Positions 8,311 to 18,896 of a stretch of DNA of 22,234 nucleotides are shown here, in pieces (the first letter of the stretch is position 1; each line of letters starts with the position of its first letter). The notes below the pieces were generated by a model. It made no database searches and was not told the origin of the DNA. It worked only from the letters and a program-made list of their open reading frames with translations. The DNA is from Chara braunii (lineage: Eukaryota > Streptophyta > Charophyceae > Charales > Characeae): contig BFEA01000022.1 of assembly GCA_003427395.1 (NCBI GenBank), positions 776,028 to 798,261 of the forward strand, read 5' to 3'. Both the position numbers and the translations under genes were made by a program.

Positions 8311-9539
8311 GGCGATTAGGCAGGCTTCATAGAGCCTTGCTCCTCTCAATCGCCTAGTATTCATATATAGATAGATATATGGCGATGAGGCAGGCTTCAC
8401 AGAGCCTCGCTCCTCTCGATCGCCTTGTATACATATATATAAATAGGTATACGGCGATGAGGCAGACTTCATAGACCCTCGCTCCTCTCGATCGCCTAGT
8501 ATACATATAGATTGATATGTGGCGATGAGGCAGGCTTCATAGAGCCTCGCTCCTCTCGATCGCCTAGTATATGTATATAGATATGGCAATGAGGCAGGCT
8601 TCATAGAGCCTCGCNGGCGATGAGGCAGGCTTCATAGAGCCTCGCTCCTCTCGATCGCCTAGTATATGTATATAGATATGGCAATGAGGCAGGCTTCATA
8701 GAGCCTCGCTTCTCTCGATCGCCTAGTATATGTATATAGATATGGCGATGAGGCAGGCTTCATAGAGCCTCGCTTCTCTCGATCGCCTAGTATATGTATA
8801 TAGATATGGCGATGAGGCAGGCTTCATAGCCTCGCTTCTCTCGATCACCTAGTTTATATATATAGATATGACGATGAGGCAGGCTTCATAGAGTCTCGCT
8901 CCTCTCGATCGCCTATTATATGTATATAGATATGGCGATGAGGCGGGCTTCATAAAGCCTCGCTCCTCTCGATCGCCTGGTATACATATAGATAGATATG
9001 TGACGATGAGGCAGGCTTCATAGAGCCTCGCGCCTCTCGATCGCCTACTATATGTATATAGATATGGAGATGAGGCAGGCTTCATAGAGCCTCGCTTCTC
9101 TCGATTGCCTAGTATATGTATACAGATATGGCGATGAGGCAGGCTTCATAGAGCCTCGCTTCTCTCGATCGCCTAGTTTATATATATAGATTTGGTGATG
9201 AGGCAGGCTTCATAAAGCCTCGCTCCTCTCGATCGCCTATTATATGTATATAGATATGGCGATGAGGCAGGCTTCATAGAGCCTCGCTCCTCTCGATCGC
9301 TTTTTATATGTATATAGATAGATATATGGCGATGAGGCAGGCTTCATAGAGCCTCGCTCCTCTCGATCGCCTAGTATACGTACATAGATATGGCGATGAG
9401 GCAGGCTTTATAGAGTCTCGCTTCTCTCGATCGCCTAGTTTATATATATAGATACGACGACGAGGCAGGCTTCATAGAGCCTCGCTCCTCTCGATCGCCT
9501 ATTATATGTATATAGATATGGCGATGAGGCAGGCTTCAT
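8311..9539 (+). repeat. Minisatellite array 1, about 20 hairpin units of 60-70 bp
   Basis: The unit is GGCGATGAGGCAGGCTTCAT then AGAGCCTCGCTCCTCTCGAT then CGCCTAGTAT plus an AT-rich spacer. I count about 20 units. GGCGAT at the start pairs with ATCGCC near the end, and AGGCT-TCATAG-AGCCT (alternatively GAGGC/GCCTC) pairs inside, so each unit is a self-complementary 44-nt core plus a roughly 20-bp TA-rich spacer. The last unit is cut at 9539, directly before block 2. A single N at 8615 sits at an out-of-register join. Minus-strand open frames through the array are periodic artefacts. Confidence 0.9.
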
Positions 9540-9555
9540 GTCGCGCGCGGCGGTC

Positions 9556-10988
9556 CCACACCCAGACACAAAGTAGTTTTTGTGTCGAACCTCATGGTCG
9601 TGTCACGCATGAGTTTCTTTGTCACTTTAAGCAATACCAACTCCGACCGTGCGTGCGTGCTATACCTCTCGCGACTCCCTACAACAGGTTAGGGATCCCG
9701 CGAGGTACAACATACCTCCACCTGCGGGAGCTGTCACCATCCCTTAGGTGGGCGTACCCCTGCTGAGCTATTGACCCACGTGCGAAGGCTTTTACATGCA
9801 ATTGCAGAGGTAGGCCGCCCGAGGGCGTTTTCTCGATCGCCGTAGCATAGGCATACGCGCGGTAGAATGCCTTAAGACTAACCCGTATATCGAGACCGGA
9901 CTGCTAACTCCCCGGACCGACTATCTAATCAAAACGACTTCTCGGACACTCTTCCACGCTTTGCTAACTTATGACAATGACTCAACGTTTACTTTGCTCA
10001 TCATGTGAGAATGCGAGGGTCGATCCCCTTTGTAGTCTCCTATTCTCTCGAACAGAAGCGTAGACAAATGACTTTCTGATCCTGACCAACTACGATCCCA
10101 TTCACAAGTATATGTATATATATAAACGTATGTATGTAAATCAGGGGAGCTGTCTGAGCGGTGGACCTCACTCTCACGATTGTCGTGTCTCTTTGCCCGA
10201 ATATCTCAGTCGATCCCAAATTCAGAAGACAGCACAAACGTCCACCACTTGTGCAGATGCAAGACATCACATACACGCACACAGATGCAGACACAAAATG
10301 CGCTATGAGCGTCAACCTTTAATCCATTCATAGCAAGCCACTCACGCCCCAAACCCTTGAAAACAACATTCCTTCCTAACCCTGACTCCTTTTACCCCAG
10401 CTTCACACATTTTCGAAAACTCCTTAGTGTGATTTGGACAATTTAGGCATAGATACAGGGGGACGATTTATCTGTTCCTTTCTTAGGTCTTGTCTTAGGT
10501 GTGGGTGTGAAGCCATGGCGGAAGTTGAGTCAGAGTTCTACCGACTTTTTATCCAGAGATAACAGAATTTGCTGTGTCTTTTGTCTGCCTCCTATCCTTA
10601 ACTAATCGTTTTGGGTCGTTGCCCTTCCACTTTAGGTAGTGAACAATAGTTCACTTCCTTTTTACTGTCGCAGTAACTCTCCACATTCTCTTCACTATCT
10701 TATTCCTATCCCCCTTGGGATTATCTTGTCAGAGTTCCCTTCCTTCTCCCAACACACATGAACACATCACCAATCCAACCTGTGGAAAAGAATCTCATGG
10801 AAAGAAATCAAACAAATAGATAGTTTCTCTCTGAGGCAAGATCTCACTTATCTCCTCACTAGAGTCAAGTGTCAGGGAGTTGGCAATGGACTGAATTGAT
10901 TGTATGGGTAGAGGATATCCGNCGATAGATCGATCANGACACATTCAAACATTTGTTAGTATCAGGCGNGGACAGTATAAGTTAGTAT
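9556..10988 (+). repeat. Block 2 of the block-plus-satellite higher-order repeat
   Basis: Second copy of the 6757-8310 block in the same orientation, about 2.8 kb downstream. It is preceded by a GC-rich junction (TCGCGCGCGGCGGTC at 9540-9554) not found before block 1. The 5' third is almost identical to block 1. The last third differs by substitutions and indels, so this is not a recent duplication throughout. Ns occur at about 10922, 10937 and 10970. Confidence 0.8.
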
Positions 10989-12227
10989 GGCAACGAGGCA
11001 GGCTTCTTAGGGCCTCGCTTCTCTCGTTTGCCTAGTATATATATAGATACGGCGATGAGGCAGGCTTCTTAGAACCTCGCTCCTCTCGATCGCCTAATAT
11101 ATATATAGATATAGATATGACGATGAGGCAGGCTTCTTAGAGCGTCGCTCCTCTCGATCGCCTAGTATATATATAGATATGGCGATGAGGCAGGCTTCAT
11201 AAAGCCTCGCTCCTCTCGATCGCCTAGTATATGTATATAGATATGGCGATGAGGCAGGNNNNNNNNNNNNNNNNNNNNNNNNNNNNNNNNNNNNNNNNNN
11301 NNNNNNNNNNNNNNNNNNNNNNNNNNNNNNNNNNNNNNNNNNNNNNNNNNNNNNNNNNNNNNNNNNNNNNNNNNNNNNNNNNNNNNNNNNNNNNNNNNNN
11401 NNNNNNNNNNNNNNNNNNNNNNNNNNNNNNNNNNNNNNNNNNNNNNNNNNNNNNNNNNNNNNNNNNNNNNNNNNNNNNNNNNNNNNNNNNNNNNNNNNNN
11501 NNNNNNNNNNNNNNNNNNNNNNNNNNNNNNNNNNNNNNNNNNNNNNNNNNNNNNNNNNNNNNNNNNNNNNNNNNNNNNNNNNNNNNNNNNNNNNNNNNNN
11601 NNNNNNNNNNNNNNNNNNNNNNNNNNNNNNNNNNNNNNNNNNNNNNNNNNNNNNNNNNNNNNNNNNNNNNNNNNNNNNNNNNNNNNNNNNNNNNNNNNNN
11701 NNNNNNNNNNNNNNNNNNNNNNNNNNNNNNNNNNNNNNNNNNNNNNNNNNNNNNNNNNNNNNNNNNNNNNNNNNNNNNNNNNNNNNNNNNNNNNNNNNNN
11801 NNNNNNNNNNNNNNNNNNNNNNNNNNNNNNNNNNNNNNNNNNNNNNNNNNNNNNNNNNNNNNNNNNNNNNNNNNNNNNNNNNNNNNNNNNNNNNNNNNNN
11901 NNNNNNNNNNNNNNNNNNTCCTCTCGATTGCCTAGTATACATATAGATAGATATGTGGCGATGAGGCAGGCTTCATAAAGCCTCGCTCCTCTCGATCGCC
12001 TAGTATACATATATATAAATAGGTATATGGCGATGAGGCAGGCTTCATAGAGCCTCGCTCCTCTCGATCGCCCAGTATACATATAGATAGATATGTGGGG
12101 ATGAGGCAGGCTTCATAGAGCCTCGCTCCTCTCGATCGCCTAATATATATATAAAGATATAGATAGGGCGATGAGGCAATCTTCCTAGAGCCTCGCTCCT
12201 CTCGATCGCCTAGTATATATATAGATA
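10989..12227 (+). repeat. Minisatellite array 2 (interrupted by assembly gap)
   Basis: Same unit as array 1. Five units are visible before the gap and four complete units plus a partial one after it, ending at a diverged unit (GAGGCAATCTTCCTAGAGCC, about 12171-12190) followed by unrelated sequence at 12228. Several left-end units read CTTCTTAG instead of CTTCATAG, a local variant that suggests separate homogenisation of this array. Confidence 0.9.
11259..11918. other. Assembly gap of 660 N
   Basis: A run of N lies inside the minisatellite. It probably hides more units, and the true length is unknown. Open frames crossing it are meaningless. Confidence 1.
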
Positions 12228-12764
12228 TAGATTGACGCTCGTCCCAGCATTTGAACCATCCGGAAAGCCTTTAGGATCACGTAGGTGGATCACACGGGAT
12301 TTGCACCACGTGTCTTAAATCCATCCGGTTGATCCTAAGTTGAGTTAGTCTCAATCTTTTTAGTACATAGATATGGGTTAGTCATCAGGTTAAGGTCGGT
12401 TGAGGCAACTCATCATACCAGACGGTTTTGTCACTCACAGCTTGACAACACTCTCATGATCCCCCAACTCTTACTCTCTTGGTCAGGTGACCTATAAGCG
12501 AGGGAATACTGTCAGAAGTACACCCCTTTCCTTGTCCATCACATCTCAAAAGAAACATTCACGTAGCGAGACAATCATCTCAACACTTCTTGTTCTCACT
12601 GCGTTTACCAACATCAGTTAGACACACCCCAGACAAATCATACGTCCCTTCCCTAACCCAAGCATTATTGTTTGCCTTCCTGTCCCCAGGCTTAGCTCTG
12701 AAGGATCCCTGACTCAAAGTATTCACTCCTTCAGTGTTGTCATAGGCAGTCCCTTGAGGTTATA
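12228..12764 (+). other. Non-genic sequence after the array
   Basis: No gene is supported. AGGATCA (about 12271) and TGATCCT (about 12331) form a long-loop inverted pair around GGATCACACGGGATTTGCAC-like sequence. Nothing else distinctive was seen. Confidence 0.5.
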
Positions 12765-12791
12765 GGTTTAGGGTTTAGGGTTTAGGGTTTA
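12765..12791 (+). repeat. Interstitial telomere-like tract (TTTAGGG)3+
   Basis: Three complete TTTAGGG units (12767-12787) plus partial units on both sides. TTTAGGG is the plant/algal-type telomere unit; fungi and animals usually use TTAGGG or other motifs. Nearby GGGTTAG and AGGGTTAAC (about 12915-12938) are weaker echoes. Short tracts like this can arise by break repair or chance. Confidence 0.7.
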
Positions 12792-13744
12792 TGTTGATAC
12801 ACACATACCTCACTGTTCCCTGCCTCCAGAGTTCCGCCTGAACTCCGGCAGAGCTCCCGCAATCGCCCTGTCATTAATCATATACAACTCATGCAATCGA
12901 TTGTTGGCTCTTAGGGTTAGCTGAGGTCAGGGTTAACTCAACGGAAATCATGTCATCAAACAATTAAGCCAAGGGGTCAGGCATTCGAGAGGACCAAACA
13001 AATACAAGTACGGAGAAGGATGAAGGAGGTTGGTACCTATCGCGAAGGATAGCGTCACCTCCCTTTCCATGCCCCATGATTTATCTTTATCTTGGCCCTA
13101 TATGAGGCTAAGTGATGATAATCCAAATAACGACACAAAATAATTATTAATAATCATATTAATAATAATAACATAACATTTAGTAAATATCAAAATGAAT
13201 GAAGTAACGACATTTTGAACCTGACCAGGAATATAGCCAGATTCAACTTTCTTTTGACAGTGGTTGTGACATGTCGCTCTTAACAGGGTATCTCCCCATT
13301 CGCTACACACCACTAAGTTGTTTGTATATACACACAANCNACTNTCATCCAACTAGGATCCGCCCCTTTTACTTAAATGCTNGCACATATACACATGCAT
13401 TTGCGTTCCCGCTTGCTGTTCCACACGCTTTGGCTTGGCCATAGGTGCCCTGCTGTCCGGNTGCGGCTCANGCCACCTCATTCCTGCACACGGGTGTGGC
13501 GTCAACGCTGCNTTCCTAGTGGTTCGCAACCACTTCGTAATGTGTCGTCCCTATGCTACGTATGCCCAAGGCACAGAGCGAGGCCCAGATTGCGCTTCAA
13601 TCAACTAGTTTGCAGCAACTATCTGAGACCCTCACTGGGAATGTTGGGGCCAGTGCCCTTAGCGGATGTTCAACCCTGCCTTCACTTAGGGCGGGCACGT
13701 GGCTGGCTGGAGTCACAGGCTACCGAAAATCAATATCAACAGTA
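12792..13744 (+). other. Non-genic stretch with hairpin at 13025-13062
   Basis: No convincing gene. A nested inverted repeat GGAGGT...ACCTCC (13025-13030/13057-13062) encloses CCTATC-GCGAA-GGATAG (13036-13052). An AT-rich, ATT-containing part lies at 13100-13200. Isolated Ns at 13338-13345, 13382, 13462 and nearby indicate poor consensus. A frame starting at 13553 has a plausible-looking first 60 residues but runs straight into poly-Ile from the microsatellite; I do not annotate it as a gene. Confidence 0.5.
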
Positions 13745-13753
13745 GTAATTATG

Positions 13754-13801
<48 letters not shown>

Positions 13802-13813
13802 GTAATAATAACA

Positions 13814-13868
<55 letters not shown>

Positions 13869-14275
13869 TAATAGCTAAGGGTATGAGTGTGAACGATACA
13901 GGGGAAACCAAGTCGCGAGATAACCCAGATCTCCGAGCAGCCGTGTTCAAACAGAGTGTCCAAAGCACAGAGTGTCCAAAGCGCCGAAAAACCACCCCTT
14001 ATAGAGCAATATGGCACCAATGATACACCAGTTGTAGGTACATAGTTCTGAGATTTAATGTCAAGGAGAGTATGCTCTTTACTTCATACTGATACAAGAG
14101 GTCATTCCCCCCTCTTTCCTACGTGCCGCTCAGCGCCCAGCCTACTCTTGCATGGCCACTACAGCCCACTAATCGACAATGCAACTGTTGACAGCTCTAA
14201 TCTGACGCTTGGAAGACATCTCCCGTGTAGGTCATTGTCAATGCAAGGTCAGTGCCCCCTTGCTTGTTTATGGTT
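13745..14275 (+). repeat. (AAT)n-associated dispersed repeat, copy a
   Basis: A long (ATA/TAA)n tract (13754-13872, interrupted around 13800-13817) is followed by ATGAGTGTGAACGA..., CCGAGCAGCC and, 230-250 bp on, TGCCGCTCAGCGCCCAGCCT and CTAATCGACAATGCAACTG. The same landmarks in the same order follow or border the tracts at 15678 and 16124. A simple-repeat stretch at a fixed element end is typical of some non-LTR elements and SINEs; no coding part is visible. Confidence 0.55.
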
Positions 14276-15677
14276 AAGTGGGTATGTTACCCGTGACTTG
14301 TCACGATGCCGGATAAGCGTCACGTATTTATGCGCGCCCCCGCGTCTGTGTATGCCTTAGTGTCGTTGTATGTCATGCCAGTGTGTGACTGCGTTCCGTT
14401 GGGCGTGACCGTGTCATTGAGTGCGTTATAGCGTCACCTTATGTGAGTGACTGTATGTCACAGTCTGTTTCGTGACTGCGTAGGTGAAGGCGCACCGTGT
14501 GTTGTTGTCTTGCGCGCGTCCCAGCGTGCTTCGTTGCATATACCACAACCTGTGTTCTTCTGTTCGTCACAGTGTCTGTATGACTTTGTGCCAGTTCTCC
14601 ATCATGCGGCCGTCACAGTGACCTCGCGTGACTGTATGTCACCACATGACTGCGCGCGCACCCGTGCATCCGAGTGTCAATGAGTATCTGTGTCACACTT
14701 GTCCATCTGTCTGTCTATCTGTTCCTTCGTATCTTTCTGTCCATCTGTCTGTCTGTCTGTTCCTTCGTATCTTTCTGTCCATTTGTTTGTACCTTGTCCC
14801 CTTTCCGTCTGTCTATCAGTTTTGGTTGTGTGTAGTAAGCAGTGCGTGGGATACCCAGCGTGCTCGTACGTGTTAAAACACAGTGCTGCTGTGTGGGGTA
14901 CGAACGGCCTTCACTCCTTTGCAGCGGCAGACGCGGATCCCAGGGGTTGAACCTGTGGCCTGTGTATTCGTAGATAGTTGGTAGGGCTGTCCTAGGTCCG
15001 GAGGTAGCAAGGTTCATTCTTGTAGGTCTATAGAGCAGAATCTTAGTGAGTTTTAGAAGTCTAGCTGTAGTCCTTTTTAGAAGGTCGGTAAGTGGGCAAG
15101 CCGCCAAGCGGCGAGTCTATCGTTGGACTAGACTGTAGCGAAGTCACAGTCCGACCCCGGTGGGATAGTAGTGAGTCCACAGTCAGTCAGTGGTAGGATC
15201 CAGCCAGTCTCAGTCCGGTTCAGCAAGTACCTCGGGATGGGGAGCACCATGGCCGGTGGCAAAGGGGCAGCCCAACAATCTACAGAAGTTTAACTCAAGA
15301 GGCAGCCCCCAGCCATTCATTCCTTTTCTGTGTAGGCCATGCGGGAGCGCTGCTACAGCGTTTTGTACAACAATGGTCTGTATATGCCCGGGAGTGCAAC
15401 GGCTGAAGGAGAGCTTAGCCAATGTTGTAGGTGTAGTATAGTGTGACGTATAGTGTGGGAGTGTGTTTGTAAACGGGGTGTTGCTTGTGGGGCGTCCCGG
15501 GGTGATCCGGTGTATGTGAACAGTGAGTTGTTTTGGGCACTGAGTCGCTATAGCCAGTGAACGTGAACTTTCATCTGGATGCCATATCTCTGAGTATTGA
15601 GTGTGTGCATGTCGCCTGTATGCTGTGCTGTCGTTCACATGCATGAAAAGTGTGAATGAAAGCGAGTACAATTGCAC
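14276..15677 (+). other. Non-genic GT/TGAC-rich region
   Basis: No gene is supported. 14380-14660 is rich in GTGACTG and TGTCAC words, with two GTGACTGTATGTCAC palindromic patches (about 14448 and 14630). 14701-14790 holds 2.4 copies of a 38-bp CTGT-based tandem repeat. 15100-15670 is GTGT-rich with short frames that stop quickly. A frame at 15190-15441 (83 residues) has no recognisable domain. Confidence 0.5.
14701..14790 (+). repeat. 38-bp tandem repeat, about 2.4 copies
   Basis: GTTCCTTCGTATCTTTCTGT recurs at 14721 and 14759 between CTGT runs, giving a 38-bp period. Confidence 0.8.
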
Positions 15678-15746
<69 letters not shown>

Positions 15747-16085
15747 TGCCATGAAGATGGCAACTTCAGAAATCAAACAGCAGTATATACACAAGATCAG
15801 ACTGTCGTGACCTCAAACCAGCAGCAGGATCGCATCACGAGTTCCACCAAATAAGAACACAACAAAACTTGTATTTGACAATGCTGGAATAGTCTCATCA
15901 TCATCAACAAACCAACGTCGTCTGCCTATCTGCCGTTCAGCGCCCAGACTACAGTCCGCACAACTACTATTTGCCTACTAATTGACAATGCAACTGCAGA
16001 CGTCAGCAGCCAGTGAAGTACTCGAAGATGTCACTCAAGGCAGACCATCTCCGATGCCAGGTTCGTGCCCTCGCATCATCATCCT
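15678..16085 (+). repeat. (AAT)n-associated dispersed repeat, copy b
   Basis: A pure (AAT)n tract at 15678-15742 is followed about 190 bp later by TGCCGTTCAGCGCCCAGACT and CTAATTGACAATGCAACTG (15935-15995), matching copy a. A further match follows around GAAGATGTCACTCA...GATGCCAGGTTCGTGCCCTC. Confidence 0.6.
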
Positions 16086-16123
16086 CGTCTCTCTCTCTCT
16101 CGATTTCGTTCCGCTACGACCCA

Positions 16124-16175
<52 letters not shown>

Positions 16176-16400
16176 TATATGAAAGGAACATGAGTGCGGA
16201 CGAAGCACAGAAATCCAAATCGTAAAATCTCACTGAAGTCCAAGTAGCCAAAACAAGAGCAGATAGCACAATGGAACCGAGTAACCATCCATTTGAGAAT
16301 GATACAGAAGAATCATGAGTCAATGTCCAAGCCCAACAGGGCAACACCAACAGCATAACCCAATGTAGCTCTCTCTTCTGAATGGCGCCAGGCGCCCTAT
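16124..16400 (+). repeat. (AAT)n-associated dispersed repeat, copy c
   Basis: An (AAT)n tract at 16124-16175 is followed by CATGAGTGCGGACGAAGCAC, aligning with ATGAGTGTGAACGATACAG of copy a. The later part (GAATGGCGCCAGGCGCCCTA, about 16380-16399) is only weakly like the TGCCGYTCAGCGCCCAG box. It starts just as copy b ends, so the two may be tandem. Confidence 0.45.
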
Positions 16401-17033
16401 CTACTCTACAACCTATCACTACAACTACAGTATGACAGCAACCAAACAACTTGACTACCAGCGAGTGATGATATCAACACCAATGTCAAACTCTCTTCAT
16501 GCACCAAGTAAGTATCTCGTCATCCTTATCAGACCTGGACATCCCGTACTTGCCTCCTTCCATTGCTCTTGTCTCCTTTCCTCGGACCAGTTCACTAGCC
16601 CTTTTCACTAAATAAACAAATAAATAAATAACTAAATAAGTAAATGAATAGATAAATAAATCAATCAAGAGAAGGATCAAAAATGGATGTAGTGTCTACG
16701 TGCCACTTGTCGTGCCCGCTGCTTTCCTATCAAGCACAACTCGTAGCGTCGCAATGGGCAGACGGTCGCTTCAACTTATCGGTGCAGTTCGTAAAGGTGA
16801 GTGACTTCTTCCTCCTCCTCTTCTCTCCTTCTCTCCCTTTTTCTCTCTCATGTATGGCAATCTTTTTTCTCCCTGCGCGCACCATACCTGGTCGTAGTGT
16901 CAATCTGTTTTCGACTTAAAAGGGAAAGTCGATTTATGTCCTCTCCCCCCCGTTTTCTTTCTCTCGCGCTCTCTCTGTATGTGAGTGTTTGCCCGCTCTC
17001 TTTCTCTCTCCCTCTGTATGTGTGCGTTTGTCC
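16401..17033 (+). other. Non-genic; (TAAA)n and CT-rich sequence
   Basis: A degenerate (TAAA)n tract occupies about 16610-16668. A short frame from 16683 ends near a good donor-like AAGGTGAGT (about 16795-16803) but no other exon can be recognised. CT-rich sequence starts near 16805 and becomes periodic (CCCTCTGTATGTGTG units) from about 16970. Confidence 0.5.
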
Positions 17034-17071
17034 GTTCTCTCTCTCTCTCCCTCTGTATGTGTGTGTTTGTC

Positions 17072-17127
<56 letters not shown>
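17034..17127 (+). repeat. (CT)n microsatellite
   Basis: Nearly pure CT dinucleotides, preceded by three CTGTATGTG-punctuated CT runs, about 47 bp apart. Confidence 0.95.
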
Positions 17128-17128
<1 letters not shown>

Positions 17129-17186
17129 TGGTCAGATCATGAACGTCTCACACACACACACACTCCATCGATTGTATCACACACAT

Positions 17187-17594
17187 TCCATCGATAGGAT
17201 GAGCAAAAACGGAATGAATCTTCCGATGAAACGTGGAAATATACATTGCCACCTTTCGATTTGCTCCTCTATCGACCCAAGTAGCGCGCGCGAGGAGATT
17301 TAGCTGTTATCCAAGGTTGGAGACTTATCGTCTCCCTCTCTCTCTCATACACACACACACACACACTTAATCGTGTACACACACACGCGTGCTCACTCAC
17401 ACACGTGCCCGTGTACACACACACACACGTTCCATCGATATGATGAGCAAAACGAATTGAATCTCCCGCTGAAACGTGGCAATATACACAGCCACTTTTT
17501 GATTTGCTCGTTCTATCGATCCAGGTAGTGCGCGGCGAAGCGCGCAGTGTTGGAGACTTGGCTGTTTGGCCAAGGTTGGAGACTTATAGTCTCC

Positions 17595-17625
<31 letters not shown>

Positions 17626-17630
17626 ACACA

Positions 17631-17675
<45 letters not shown>

Positions 17676-17676
17676 A
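17187..17676 (+). repeat. Tandem duplication, period about 245-260 bp
   Basis: TTCCATCGATA(G/T)GATGAGCAAAA, AAACGTGG(A/C)AATATACA, GATTTGCTC...TCTATCGA and CCAAGGTTGGAGACTTAT(C/A)GTCTCC occur in order in 17187-17430 and 17431-17676. Each unit ends with a GGAGAC-loop-GTCTCC hairpin and then CT and CA dinucleotide runs. Unit 2 also has TGCGCG-GCGAAG-CGCGCA (17529-17546). Part of the unit resembles the 5' sub-repeats of the composite element, so this may be its upstream extension. Confidence 0.7.
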
Positions 17677-17727
17677 TGCACAAATGTGGTACTGTGTATC
17701 CCCATGTTGTAGGGATTTATTCATTCT

Positions 17728-17730
17728 ATT

Positions 17731-17781
<51 letters not shown>

Positions 17782-17784
17782 TTT
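17728..17784 (+). repeat. (TTTA)n microsatellite
   Basis: About 14 TTTA units inside the 5' sub-repeat of copy 3. The sub-repeat in copy 1 lacks the expansion. Confidence 0.95.
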
Positions 17785-18111
17785 TGCTCATCTTATCGAG
17801 GGAAGCACCGGGATCGGTCGCGAAGAAGGAGACCTACCCGTTCTTTTCTCCCGCTTCCCCGTCGTCGTCACCGTTGTCGTCAGAGTCAGTGTCGTGGTCG
17901 TCGCCGTAGGTGAATCACCCTCTCCGGCGGTAAACCGTCGAGACCACCGCGATCCAGACACTTCACCGGCCCATTCAATCGGTAGGAGCGACGGCGGTGT
18001 GAGCAAAGGGCAGGGACGTAATCAGTGCGCGCTGATGATTCACGCTTTACTAGGCTTTCCTTATGCAAGGTCGATAATTACAACAATCAACCCCCGTCAC
18101 GACGAACCCCC

Positions 18112-18214
18112 TTCCCTTCTCTTTCTTCTCCTAATCCCTCCTCCTCCTCCTCTTTCTTCTTCTTCTTTTTCTTCTTTTTCTTCTTCTTCTTCTTTTTCTT
18201 CTTCTTCTTCTTCG
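18112..18214 (+). repeat. (CTT)n-rich polypyrimidine tract
   Basis: Almost pure CTT/TTC and TCC triplets. It occupies the same place in the element as 402-535 in copy 1. Confidence 0.85.
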
Positions 18215-18803
18215 TGTGCTACCTTGCTATTCTCCCAATCGCCACCTTCGTCAGTCGCGCCTCGTGCTAACTCTTCCAGCCTCCACGCACGCGCTCCCAC
18301 TGTTGCTCCCTCCACTTCGCCTTCACCACCTCCGCACTATCCTTCTTCATCTCCCCTCACTCCTTCTACCGCACGATCTTCTCCGCGGATCTCCGCATGC
18401 CGTCTCCTACTCGCACGCTTGCGCTATCTCGCCTGCCTCCCGCTCGCCATCTTTCCGCATGCGTGCGCTACCCCACGTGTCTCCGCCTATGCACAATCCC
18501 TTCCACTTTCCTGCGCACCTGCCGCGTTGCCCGATGAGCACGCAACCGAAGTCCGCAGGCCAAAGTCGGCTGGAGCCGAGCAGACTTCGTTTGGAAACGA
18601 ATCTGCCCGACTATCCGAGACAGATTCACTAAAGCAAACTTTGTAGGGAGTAGATACGGGATCGAAAAAATTTTAGAAATAATAAGAATCTGATAAAATA
18701 ACAAAAAGAAACGAATCTAACTAATGACAAAATAAAAATAAATAACTAAAGGAAAAACAAAAACAAATCTAACTACTAACCACCACGACTTGCTAAGTGT
18801 CAT

Positions 18804-18821
18804 GCCCCGTTTCAACGGGGC
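18804..18821. other. Perfect hairpin upstream of tRNA-like module, copy 3
   Basis: GCCCCGTT-TC-AACGGGGC is a perfect 8-bp stem. Copy 1 has a different hairpin at the equivalent place (GTTGAG...CTCAAC, 843-869), so a stem is present here in both copies even though the sequence is not. Confidence 0.65.
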
Positions 18822-18853
18822 AAACTACCACTAACTCTAATAATGAGGTCGTG

Positions 18854-18864
18854 GGTTCGAGTCC
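18854..18864 (+). other. tRNA B-box/T-arm module (+), copy 3
   Basis: GGTTCGAGTCC is a perfect B box. See the copy 1 entry for the resemblance to the 3' half of an Ile-type tRNA. Confidence 0.55.
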
Positions 18865-18896
18865 CGGCCGACCGCAACCGGGGAAAACTAAAAATA

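Noticed and set aside
8311-9539. CRISPR-like array
   Set aside because: Eukaryotic context, spacers are near-identical TA-rich sequence and not unique, and no cas genes are present; it is a minisatellite.
11094-12082. Long minus-strand frames of 282 and 306 residues
   Set aside because: They run through 660 N and satellite units; the visible parts are the periodic TRRSRGARLYEACLIA translation of the 65-bp repeat.
13553-14023. 156-residue open frame
   Set aside because: More than a third is Ile-rich translation of the AAT microsatellite; the first 60 residues match no family I know.
15240-15441. Possible histone H2A.Z-like fragment (MAGGKGA start, GSAATA later)
   Set aside because: Only a few scattered residues agree, with stops between them; similarity is no better than chance by eye.
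16683-16803. Possible exon with AAGGTGAGT donor
   Set aside because: One donor-like site in a short frame without a partner exon, acceptor or recognisable protein.
17504-18646. 380-residue open frame
   Set aside because: Composed of translated CT, CA, TTTA and CTT repeats; no domain, and no frame conservation with copy 1.
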